A stretch of DNA of 64,000 bases. Source: an uncultured Muribaculaceae bacterium (GTDB lineage Bacteria; Bacteroidota; Bacteroidia; Bacteroidales; Muribaculaceae). The stretch covers positions 62,001-126,000 of the forward strand of contig CAJTQU010000003.1 in NCBI GenBank assembly GCA_910578665.1. Direction: 5' to 3'. Below the pieces are notes generated by a model, which was not told the DNA's origin, made no database searches, and was given only the letters and a program-made list of their open reading frames with translations. Both the position numbers and the translations under genes were made by a program. Below are positions 49,916 to 57,788 of this stretch, piece by piece; the first letter of the stretch is position 1, and the number at the start of each line of letters is the position of its first letter.

Positions 49916-51844
49916 TCAGATCACTAGTTTAAGTACTGTCTCTCCTGATACCGAGAATGCTCTCAGAATATAGATTCCGGACAGCGACGAGGTGTTGATT
50001 TCCACACCTCCGGTGCCGTTGCCCCGGGCCACACATACACCTGAAATGTCATACAGTGCGGCATCGATATTCTCTGGCAGCGCGGAGCCTATCTTTATAA
50101 GGTCCTTGTCAAGAGAGACTGCCAGACCACTGTCAGCAGCCACGGCTTCCACGCCTGACTCCGATGTATCGGGCCTTACAGAGGCCGCATTCAGTATCTT
50201 GCCCGTGGCATGGTCGATTATCATGCCTATGACCTTTACATTGTCTACATTCAGAATACTGCGCGGCAGATCGAAGCTATAAGATTCGGGATAAACCTCG
50301 CCGGCCGTAATTACAGACGGCACACTGCCCTCTATGCCGTCGACACCGCTGTATATGGCTCTGGCCACATGGTTGAATTTCATATCAGTGACTATCATAG
50401 CGGGACGATCCTCAAAACCGCCTATGACCTCGCCGGATCCGCTCATATAGTTTTTCTGATAGTACCCCTTTTTCCACACCTTGTCTTCAGTCACGGCAAA
50501 GGCTATTCTGTAGTCGGCATTGTCAATGTTGATCGGATAGCGTGTCGAGGCACTGATCTCGAGAGTGTTACCCTTCACGGCAGCGTCAAGCGATATTTCT
50601 GCAAGAGCCTGCTGGTCCAACACCTCGCGGTACACGCTCTCCAGACCGCCCATAAGAGTGGTATAGGTCTTAACGCCGTTCTCTGTAATAGGATACATAG
50701 GCGTAGGACAATATATGTTTCTGTCCACCCATACTGTAGGCGCTCCCGAGGGGAATGAGAAATTCTGGTACCCGTCGATCGACATATCATCGTCCACATG
50801 CACGGCGATACCGATAAAGGTGTCGGGATATTTCTCCTCGAGAGTCTCCATCGCCACGATGCCTTTAGGACAGTAGCCGCACCACATGCCGGTAGCTTCT
50901 TCTACCACTACGCCCCGTTTTGGTACGAAGCTGAGCACCATGGTGCTCATGTCCATAGGATCATAAGGCAGCCCGTTGACGGTAGCGCTGACTGTGAAAT
51001 CCACCGTCTCGCCATATTGTGCCGTTATCTCTTCGGGAAGGACGAAATCGAAGCTTTCGTGATATCCCAGGTTCAGACCGCTATATTCGGCATGGAGGGT
51101 CCGGCCGCCCACCTCGCAGTCTACCGACAGTGTGTTGACAGGTTGCTGCGAATAAGCCGTAATCGTACCTCCTATATTGAACGTCTCGCTGCCTGCATGA
51201 TATTCACCCGGGGTGACCAGAATCTCCGAAAGGCCCTTCAGACCGGAAACATTAATATCGTCAATAGCCAGAATCTCGCTGTCGAGACTTATATTCACAA
51301 AAGCTATGCGCACTCTCTGTCCTTCATAGGCACTCAGGTCCAAATTGTGTTCCTGCCATTTGTTGATATCCTCATCGGTCACTGTCACCAGCGGTTCGCC
51401 GGCAAAATCTTCTGGATTGTCTCCGGTTGCCGACACCCTTATCTCATATGTACTGGGTGTCTTTCGCTGCTCGTTGACAGACATAGACCGCCAGGTCAGT
51501 TTCACCTCGCCTCCGCGGATCCACACCGGCGGCGTTATCATCCAGTCTTGTGCCGGCAGGGGGTCCTCCCCTTTAGCGGTTTTAAAACGGGATGCCGATG
51601 CCGCATAATAATTTTCAGTACCGCGCTCTCTCAGGCAGATCCATGAATCATAGTCCGAAAAGCCGTTCTGGACCATGGTGAAATGTAGCTGGCATCCGTC
51701 CTTATCAACCACCTTCATTCCGGCTGGCATCGTTTCCGTAGCAAACGGACATTCGAAATAAGAGGTAAAATCGCCGGCAGGGCTTTCTGCCGAAAGACAG
51801 AAAGCCGATGCCAGCGAAAGCGATAATAAAATATCTCTTTTCAT
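49916..51844 (-). CDS. Omp28-like surface protein with thioredoxin-type domain and T9SS-like tail
   Basis: A 642-residue exported protein with signal peptide (LLSLSLASAFCLSAE). Domains in order: a jelly-roll/choice-of-anchor region with ILAIDDINVSGL near residue 200; a beta-sandwich; from about 315 an Omp28-like thioredoxin fold containing EEATGMWCGYCPKG (C-x2-C active-site pair); and a C-terminal beta domain ending SLSGIYILRAFSVSGETVLKLVI, typical of type A sorting signals for the type IX system. Disulfide chemistry at the surface is possible but unproven. Second gene of a pair, 8 bp after the Asp-box protein gene. Confidence 0.85.
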   Translation of the reverse strand: MKRDILLSLSLASAFCLSAESPAGDFTSYFECPFATETMPAGMKVVDKDGCQLHFTMVQNGFSDYDSWICLRERGTENYYAASASRFKTAKGEDPLPAQDWMITPPVWIRGGEVKLTWRSMSVNEQRKTPSTYEIRVSATGDNPEDFAGEPLVTVTDEDINKWQEHNLDLSAYEGQRVRIAFVNISLDSEILAIDDINVSGLKGLSEILVTPGEYHAGSETFNIGGTITAYSQQPVNTLSVDCEVGGRTLHAEYSGLNLGYHESFDFVLPEEITAQYGETVDFTVSATVNGLPYDPMDMSTMVLSFVPKRGVVVEEATGMWCGYCPKGIVAMETLEEKYPDTFIGIAVHVDDDMSIDGYQNFSFPSGAPTVWVDRNIYCPTPMYPITENGVKTYTTLMGGLESVYREVLDQQALAEISLDAAVKGNTLEISASTRYPINIDNADYRIAFAVTEDKVWKKGYYQKNYMSGSGEVIGGFEDRPAMIVTDMKFNHVARAIYSGVDGIEGSVPSVITAGEVYPESYSFDLPRSILNVDNVKVIGMIIDHATGKILNAASVRPDTSESGVEAVAADSGLAVSLDKDLIKIGSALPENIDAALYDISGVCVARGNGTGGVEINTSSLSGIYILRAFSVSGETVLKLVI

Positions 51845-51852
51845 CTACTGTG

Positions 51853-53115
51853 TCACTTTACAAATTTACCCACGACGCGCACGCCTCCGGCTACCACTTC
51901 GTACACATACACGCCGGGAGTGAGCGAACCGAGATCAACATTAGACGTATTGTGCGAAAGCACGGCCTGGCGGCCTGACACGTCGCTTATGCGGATACTT
52001 TCTGCCTGCGCGGCCACAGTCAGCATGTCGCCGTCGACCCTGACAGCCAAATTATCATTTTCCAGAGCTTCCACACCTGATGACTTAAGGCTGCTCTTGG
52101 CGTATCTCCAAAGTCCGCTGATAACCTGTGTGGGATCGGGGTGGTATACCGTGGTATAGACATAGTCATCGTCGGCAGATATCACTAGAGGCCAGCATAC
52201 CCCAGGAAGGCCGTCGGCGCTATACCATTGCTCGCCCATGTCATCAGTATAATAGAATTTGCCGTTAGGACCGGCAGCGTACAGATACTTGCCGTCATAA
52301 TCTACACATCTCACATTCAGATTGTCTGCCAGAGGGTTAAAAATCTTGCCCCATGTGTAGCCATCCTTTGTAGTAGCCAGAAACTCAGTATCGGGATTCT
52401 GGTTCTCAGAGGAGCGCCCGGCTATCATTGTGTCGCCGGCAATAGTTACCGCGGCCATACAGTTGCTGTTCACAGGCAGTGCCTCCCATTTATCACGCGC
52501 AACATTGTATTTATGAATCGAATAAAGGCCGAAGAGGTAGATTTCATTATTGAAAGCGCTCATGTTATAGTAATTGTCCAACACTTTCTCATCACCGAAA
52601 TCGATCATCTGTGACTCGCGGTCAGTAAAAGACCATGTCTCGCCGTTGTCTTCAGACATGATCACACCTCCGCCCAAGAAGTCACCTACATAAAGCACAT
52701 CGTCAAGTCCGGCAATGGCATAACATACAGTTTCATCAGCCATACCGGGCTTTTCATAAAACTGTTCCACCACACGGGTATAATTCAAAACATCCCACGT
52801 ACGTCCGCCATCCTCGCTGCGCGCTATTCTACCGGCTTTGCCAGGAGCATAAATATAATCGCCGATTTCCACAAACTTGTTATACATGTAATCGGCCACT
52901 TCACATTTAGTGAATGTCTTGCCTTTATCCTCCGAGTAGTAGATACCACCGTCCTGGGCATCTCTTAAGTCAGATATTAACATGAGGCCGTCTTTTGTAA
53001 TGTAATGCGCGCTGGCCATCGGAAGCTGATAAACCTGCTCCCAATTGGCTGACGCCGGACATGCTGCGGCGATAGCGCCTGCTGCTACTAATGATTTAAG
53101 TAAAAATTGTTTCAT
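51853..53115 (-). CDS. Asp-box (BNR) propeller surface protein with T9SS-like tail
   Basis: A 420-residue exported protein with signal peptide (SLVAAGAIAAACPASA). Five Asp-box motifs of the S/T-x-D-x-G-x-x-W type are visible: SEDKGKTF, SEDGGRTW, SEDNGETW, TKDGYTW and TDDMGEQW, which mark blades of a sialidase-like or photosystem-assembly-like beta-propeller; no catalytic sialidase residues were found. The last 70 residues (LTVAAQAESIRISDVSGRQ through SLTPGVYVYEVVAGG to KFVK) are a type IX secretion signal domain. Probably a secreted binding protein. First gene of the pair, promoter not identified. Confidence 0.85.
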   Translation of the reverse strand: MKQFLLKSLVAAGAIAAACPASANWEQVYQLPMASAHYITKDGLMLISDLRDAQDGGIYYSEDKGKTFTKCEVADYMYNKFVEIGDYIYAPGKAGRIARSEDGGRTWDVLNYTRVVEQFYEKPGMADETVCYAIAGLDDVLYVGDFLGGGVIMSEDNGETWSFTDRESQMIDFGDEKVLDNYYNMSAFNNEIYLFGLYSIHKYNVARDKWEALPVNSNCMAAVTIAGDTMIAGRSSENQNPDTEFLATTKDGYTWGKIFNPLADNLNVRCVDYDGKYLYAAGPNGKFYYTDDMGEQWYSADGLPGVCWPLVISADDDYVYTTVYHPDPTQVISGLWRYAKSSLKSSGVEALENDNLAVRVDGDMLTVAAQAESIRISDVSGRQAVLSHNTSNVDLGSLTPGVYVYEVVAGGVRVVGKFVK

Positions 53116-53362
53116 AATTAAGGGTTTTAAATTGTTAGTGGCTGCAATTTAAAAAATCTTTTTCAATGTCTTTATATTATGCAATATCATTTAATATATA
53201 TTAACATAAACACAGTCTATATTCTACCAGCCATCGTTCTCACTATGGAATTAATATATTCCTAATTTAATCTTATATATATTGTTTACTTATACATACA
53301 TCTTCATATACTAGAATATTAATCCCCTATCACATCTTGATGGCAGTATTAATAAACGGCAA
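53116..53362. other. AT-rich spacer, nothing further recognised
   Basis: About 250 bp with no reading frame of note. The minus strand carries a near-match TAAATTG about 30 bp before the ATG at 53115, too weak to call a promoter. Confidence 0.6.
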
Positions 53363-53417
53363 CCGCGCAAGAAGCCGGAGAGATACCTTTCCGGTATCTG
53401 CTCCTCTCCTTGCGCGG
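53363..53417 (-). terminator. Terminator of the second fimbrial operon
   Basis: CCGCGCAAG (53363-53371) pairs with CTTGCGCGG (53409-53417), enclosing further pairing between AGATACC and GGTATCT. On the minus strand it lies 25 bp after the fimbrillin stop. Confidence 0.75.
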
Positions 53418-53442
53418 CCCCGATTTTCAAATAAAAAACCGG

Positions 53443-54471
53443 TTATTTATATTCGTCGACCGTGATGTTAAAGTCTATGTCGTCAAGTTCGGCAGGATTG
53501 TCGATAGTGATATTGTAGACATAGGCCGTGCCCTGTTCCCAGGCTTTAACAGCCGGCGTAGTCAGCGGATACACCAGTCGTCCGCAGTCACTCTCCGGCA
53601 CAAGCTGGTATGACGGGGTCGAACTGTTAGGCCACAGCAACACGCCGGAAGCAGAATCGTAAATCTTACAATCCACCGTGATATAGTTGCCTCGGTATCT
53701 ATTGCCTGACACAGACACGTCTGTGAGTTTCTGCGGAATCATGAAGTATATGCCCAGTGTGCCGTCGGCCACATCCACCGGACGAGATTTTAGCACAAGG
53801 TCGTCCGAAGGGCCGTGGGCGTAAAACAGCAGTGGTGACGCAGGCTGGCTCTGGTCGGACCACACGCCGCGCACATCATTGTCTATCGCGGTCGTTGCCT
53901 TTGGAAATTCAAAATCACCTTTCAGAAACACATTATTAAGTGCCACGTGGGCCACTTCGACCCTTATATTAGGATTGTTGCTGGCCAGCATCACGGTGAC
54001 ACGCGACAACGCGTGGCGGAAATTAAGAGTGACCGGCGAGGGCTTCATGGTCTGGTTCATGGTCACGGCATACAGCAGGTCGACATCGCCCCTATTGGAA
54101 AAATCGTCTATCACGCCAGATCCGTCGGGACGGGTAGTCGCCGTCTGCGAAATATCGGGGCTGTAGGCAAAGAAATTAACCGGAGTGGCAGGCCAGTACA
54201 TGGCCGGAGTATACGACCAGGAGCCTCCGGTTTTCTTCACAAGCAGGTTTTCCCTGTATGGTTTCCCGTCGGTAAAGGCATACAGGTTGAAACGGTCCAG
54301 CGTGGCAGTCGTGGTTCCGGCCATGCGCGGGGGGCGTTCGGCCACGGCTGTAAAGGATATCACCCTTTCATCCACAGGTTTGTTGTTGTTGTCATCGTCA
54401 GAACACGCGGCTGCCACGGCAGTAAGTGCGAATAACGGCAGACCCAGTTTTAGCAATTCAATCTTTTTCAT
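53443..54471 (-). CDS. Fimbrillin-family lipoprotein, second locus
   Basis: A 342-residue Mfa-like protein with lipobox VAAAC and the acidic spacer SDDDNNNKPVDE. The body begins VISFTAVAERPPRMAGTTTATLDRFNLYAFTDG and contains the fimbrillin block LNFRHALSRVTVMLASNNPN, then an end strand DDIDFNITVDEY. An Arg-specific cleavage site is less clear than in the first fimbrillin (PRMAG is a candidate), so it may be a tip or accessory pilin. It is paired with a DUF5119 gene only; no DUF3575 gene is present in this locus. Confidence 0.85.
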   Translation of the reverse strand: MKKIELLKLGLPLFALTAVAAACSDDDNNNKPVDERVISFTAVAERPPRMAGTTTATLDRFNLYAFTDGKPYRENLLVKKTGGSWSYTPAMYWPATPVNFFAYSPDISQTATTRPDGSGVIDDFSNRGDVDLLYAVTMNQTMKPSPVTLNFRHALSRVTVMLASNNPNIRVEVAHVALNNVFLKGDFEFPKATTAIDNDVRGVWSDQSQPASPLLFYAHGPSDDLVLKSRPVDVADGTLGIYFMIPQKLTDVSVSGNRYRGNYITVDCKIYDSASGVLLWPNSSTPSYQLVPESDCGRLVYPLTTPAVKAWEQGTAYVYNITIDNPAELDDIDFNITVDEYK

Positions 54472-54505
54472 AGTATATAAGTAATTATTAATGGGTTATA
54501 TCAAT

Positions 54506-55528
54506 TCAACCTCCCAGTTCTATTATCACCGTCTGCCATCCGTCCACCCCGGCGTCCATGCCGCCGGAATCCACACCGGGCTTGTCGGGCAGCTCAAGTC
54601 CCCTGATGCATATCGACACATTGAAAGGGTCGGGAGCCTCACGCACCTGGTCTGACACATCAAACTGGTAGCACAACTTTTCGCCGTCGGACATCCACAC
54701 ATACAGCGCCAGCCACTGCCTGGCCTTGCCGCGCGCATATCCGTATGTAAAGAATTGCGAGCCTATCACGCCGCCGGGCATACGCCGCGCGGCCAGCGGC
54801 AGCAGATATGCCTCCGGACCGGTTATGCCGGATGCGAAATTAAGACTGTTGGACATGCCTGAAATGACGGCGCACATCCGCCTGGCTCCAGGCAGGTTTG
54901 CCACATCCGTTATCTTCCATTCATAACGGGCTGTAAGCCTGCACGGACGGCACAACAGAGTGTCTGACGGCATGCTGCCGGCAGCCGCAGGGTCCGCTGG
55001 ATCGCCCGGAGAACGGTAAACTACTCCGCCAGGCGTAACCTCTATATAGTCTGACACGGCGCCCCACATCATATCGGGAGTTATACACACCGGCTCCGGA
55101 AGACCGGGGCGCACGGGTGGTGGTGGTTTTAGAGCCGTATACCCGGTACCCAGTCCGTCAAGCAGCGAGCCGGCACGGCAGTGAGCCTCATAGTCGGAAT
55201 AGCTGTCTGTACCAGAAAACAGCACTCCCGAAGTGTCATTGTTACGCATTATAAAGCGATAGCGGCCGTACGGCAGCCGCACCTGGCCGGCATCGCGGCC
55301 GGCAAAGTCGAAACGCCAGGGCTCGCCTCCCTCTTCAGGGAAAAACAGATATTCCATACCGGCAGGATCCGCACCCGGGGCCTCGGCCCAGTCGTTGACT
55401 ATGGTAAACGAGCCTCCTGCATCCGGCGGACAAGGCACGTCGTGGTCGAAGATACAGCCGGACATCACGGATGCCAGTGGTAGTACCAGCATAACCATGC
55501 AATCTATAATATTGTCATTCCGGCTCAT
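54506..55528 (-). CDS. DUF5119-type fimbrial accessory lipoprotein, second locus
   Basis: A 340-residue lipoprotein with lipobox VMSGC and IFDHDVPCPPDAGG after it. It shares the DUF5119 start pattern FTIVNDWAEAPGADPAGMEYLFFPEEGG with the protein at 47702-48661, and the same kind of end (GVDGWQTVIIELGG). A proline run (KPPPPVRPGLPEP) in the middle is peculiar to this copy. It precedes the fimbrillin gene by 34 bp on the same strand, the same order as in the first locus. Confidence 0.85.
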   Translation of the reverse strand: MSRNDNIIDCMVMLVLPLASVMSGCIFDHDVPCPPDAGGSFTIVNDWAEAPGADPAGMEYLFFPEEGGEPWRFDFAGRDAGQVRLPYGRYRFIMRNNDTSGVLFSGTDSYSDYEAHCRAGSLLDGLGTGYTALKPPPPVRPGLPEPVCITPDMMWGAVSDYIEVTPGGVVYRSPGDPADPAAAGSMPSDTLLCRPCRLTARYEWKITDVANLPGARRMCAVISGMSNSLNFASGITGPEAYLLPLAARRMPGGVIGSQFFTYGYARGKARQWLALYVWMSDGEKLCYQFDVSDQVREAPDPFNVSICIRGLELPDKPGVDSGGMDAGVDGWQTVIIELGG

Positions 55529-55585
55529 TATCTGCTTTAAAGGTTATAGTTCTAACGCACAACTCCGGATAATGTTTAAGCAAGA

Positions 55586-55615
55586 GGGGTATGTGCCTGA
55601 ACAAACACATACCCC
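55586..55615 (-). terminator. Terminator after slyD
   Basis: GGGGTATGTG (55586-55595) pairs with CACATACCCC (55606-55615), loop of 10. On the minus strand it lies about 50 bp after the SlyD stop and is followed by TCTTGCTT. Confidence 0.7.
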
Positions 55616-55667
55616 CTTATAACACACCTATGCAGCACTGCTGCCGGCCATATGTCTTATCTCTGCC

Positions 55668-56273
55668 TTATTTGCAGCAGCCGCCATGATTTCCGCAGCA
55701 GCCGCCGTCGTCATGGCCGTGGTCTCCGCAACAACCATCGTGGTCGTGGTCATGGTCGCAGCCGCCGTGACAGCCGCATCCGCACCCGTGCTGCGGCTGC
55801 AACTCTTCAGGAGTGGCGTCACGCACCTCGTCTATCACACCGTCGTAGCGCACCGTCAGGCCGGCAAAAGGATGGTTGAAATCCATCTTGACGTGCTCAT
55901 CCGTTATAGCCAGCACTTTTCCCTTTATCATGAATCCCTCCTGGGTCATCATGGGCAGTTCGGCACCTACGGTCACCTCGGCCACGAGCTGTCCGTCACG
56001 CCTGAAAATATCCTTGTCCAGTTCCACCACGTTATCTTCGAACCGCTCTCCGAACGCGGCCTCGGGAGGCAGCGTCACTGAAAATTTATCACCACCAGAT
56101 AATCCCTTGACAGCGGCTATCAGACCGGGTACCACCTCCTGGGTAACACCATATATCATTGTGTCGGGTGCTTCCGAGGGTGTTTCAAACAGCAGACTGC
56201 CGTCTGCATCATTATAAAGTTTGTAAGAATACGCGACAAACTTGCCGGTACCTATTGTTTCGTTCTGTGACAT
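55668..56273 (-). CDS. SlyD-type FKBP prolyl isomerase with metal-binding tail
   Basis: A 201-residue cytoplasmic folding helper. The FKBP half begins GTGKFVAYSYKLYNDADGSLLFETP; the inserted IF chaperone domain is at about 70-120, and NHPFAGLTVRYDGVIDEVRDAT closes the fold. The last 40 residues are almost only His, Cys, Gly and Asp (GCGCGCHGGCDHDHDHDGC and repeats of GCCGDHG type), a nickel- or zinc-binding tail as in E. coli SlyD, where it supplies hydrogenase metal. A promoter is seen at 56290-56319 overlapping the end of the upstream gene. Confidence 0.94.
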   Translation of the reverse strand: MSQNETIGTGKFVAYSYKLYNDADGSLLFETPSEAPDTMIYGVTQEVVPGLIAAVKGLSGGDKFSVTLPPEAAFGERFEDNVVELDKDIFRRDGQLVAEVTVGAELPMMTQEGFMIKGKVLAITDEHVKMDFNHPFAGLTVRYDGVIDEVRDATPEELQPQHGCGCGCHGGCDHDHDHDGCCGDHGHDDGGCCGNHGGCCK

Positions 56274-56289
56274 CTTATTAAATTTTCTC

Positions 56290-56319
56290 CAAAATTAGTT
56301 TTCTATTCAGTTTTCCAAA
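56290..56319 (-). promoter_or_regulatory. slyD promoter
   Basis: Minus-strand TTTG (complement of 56316-56319) and TAATTTTG (complement of 56290-56297), 18 bp apart. It overlaps the last codons of the upstream gene. Confidence 0.65.
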
Positions 56320-57173
56320 ATTATCTCATCACCTGTAGCGGTAGATTCCGCCGAATTCTCAGGATATTTTATGTTGTATTGCTGTATCAGCGGCCTCACA
56401 TCGAAGAAAAAGCCCTCGGGCAGCCTTGAACGCGTGGCCCGCGAGGAATCAGAGGGCGATACTTTCAGATAATCGTAGCCAGGCTCGCGGTATTCGTAGT
56501 CATCCACATCATATCCTAGCACTTCGAGCAGGAAATACTCATGGTCGGGGCTTATGACAAAAAACGCGTTCTCCTGGTCCTTGCCCGTGCCCGAACTGAT
56601 TATGGCGCCTAACAGGTTTTCCAGCCTGTAGTCCCATATACGAGACAACATATCTTTGCCCATATCTTTAAGCAGCCGCGACAGCATATACATGCTCTGC
56701 AGGTCGAACGGATTATCGGCCAAAGCCATCTCGGCTATCTTGACTATCTCTCTTTGCTCGCGCATATTTCGTGTCCTGGCATTCTCATAACGCCGTTTCA
56801 GCTCAAAGGCGCCCAGCTTCTTGGCCTTGTCTGCCTCCATGGTAGAGTCTCGGCGCTGCCGCGCAGCGTAGTTAAGGTTCAGAAGCGAGTCTGTACGGTC
56901 TGTATAATCACTTTTCCTATAAGGATTATAATCCTCCTGGTACATAGAACCAAAATAATAGTAACGGTACTGCTCCGGTGTCATCACCGTGTCATTGACC
57001 TCGTACATCTTCTGCAGCTTCGGATAATAGAACTTGCTTGCCGGGTCAAGAGTGGCCCGGCGTATCTGCTCGAGATCAGGTTTTTCCACTTTGAGCTTCT
57101 TCTGCGCGGCCACGGCCAGGGGCGGAAGAAACGATATGAACAGGAGGGGTAATAAGACTATTATTTTTTTCAT
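56307..57173 (-). CDS. DUF4919-like exported protein
   Basis: A 288-residue protein of unknown function. The ATG at 57173 begins a signal peptide (KKIIVLLPLLFISFLPPLAVAA); the longer frame to 57236 adds a Cys/Trp-rich stretch in the spacer and is rejected. The mature part is charged and helical, with TPEQYRYYYFGSMYQEDYNPYRKSD and a TPR-like middle (ADNPFDLQSMYMLSRLLKDMG), then ENAFFVISPDHEYFLLEVLGYDV. These blocks fit my memory of DUF4919 proteins of Bacteroidetes. It begins 16 bp after the stop of the membrane protein gene. Confidence 0.7.
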   Translation of the reverse strand: MKKIIVLLPLLFISFLPPLAVAAQKKLKVEKPDLEQIRRATLDPASKFYYPKLQKMYEVNDTVMTPEQYRYYYFGSMYQEDYNPYRKSDYTDRTDSLLNLNYAARQRRDSTMEADKAKKLGAFELKRRYENARTRNMREQREIVKIAEMALADNPFDLQSMYMLSRLLKDMGKDMLSRIWDYRLENLLGAIISSGTGKDQENAFFVISPDHEYFLLEVLGYDVDDYEYREPGYDYLKVSPSDSSRATRSRLPEGFFFDVRPLIQQYNIKYPENSAESTATGDEIILEN

Positions 57174-57189
57174 AATTGTCGGTATCAGG

Positions 57190-57714
57190 TTAAACAAACA
57201 ACGCATGCCGAGCCAGCAGAAGCACCAGCAGCACACCGGTCTGCATCGTGGTTATGGCCACAGGAAACCCCTTGGCCAGCAGATAGGAGAAGAAGTGGCC
57301 CGATGACAGGCTGACAGCCCGGCCTCTGGGAGTACGCGTAAATATATAGTAGCCGAAGAATATGCCTGCCACCACTCCCAGAACCATAAACGCGTATACC
57401 GCGCCCAGACGCGTGGTGACGGAAAATCCGAGCAACCCCACCGCCAGACCGGCAAGTGATCCGACAGTGATATATCCCATACCGCGCCTCTGCTGCATAA
57501 CGGCGCGCGGTTGCATGAGCGACACTCCTGTGACTATCACTGTAAGACACAGCCACGTGAGCAGTATATTGGCATTGAGCGGCAGGCATGACGCCGCATA
57601 GCAGCACGCCATACCCAGAAACGCCGATACAGGGGCCACGGCCTCGCGCTCAAACAGCAGCACATAAGCCAAAGCCAGCAATATCACGGCCAATATCACC
57701 AAGATTACAGACAT
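57190..57714 (-). CDS. Unknown five-helix membrane protein
   Basis: No family recognised. The 174-residue protein has about five hydrophobic helices (first VILVILAVILLALAYVLLF, last LLVLLLARHALFV) with a basic loop SLMQPRAVMQQRRG after the third. It is well placed between pgpH and the DUF4919-like gene on the same strand, 74 bp after pgpH and 16 bp before the next gene, so it may be read with either. Confidence 0.6.
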   Translation of the reverse strand: MSVILVILAVILLALAYVLLFEREAVAPVSAFLGMACCYAASCLPLNANILLTWLCLTVIVTGVSLMQPRAVMQQRRGMGYITVGSLAGLAVGLLGFSVTTRLGAVYAFMVLGVVAGIFFGYYIFTRTPRGRAVSLSSGHFFSYLLAKGFPVAITTMQTGVLLVLLLARHALFV

Positions 57715-57788
57715 GTATTATTCTCTACGGGTTATATACTATAAAACGCTCCAGTGACGTTTTTATTCCTTAATAAAGGTTAAGATGC

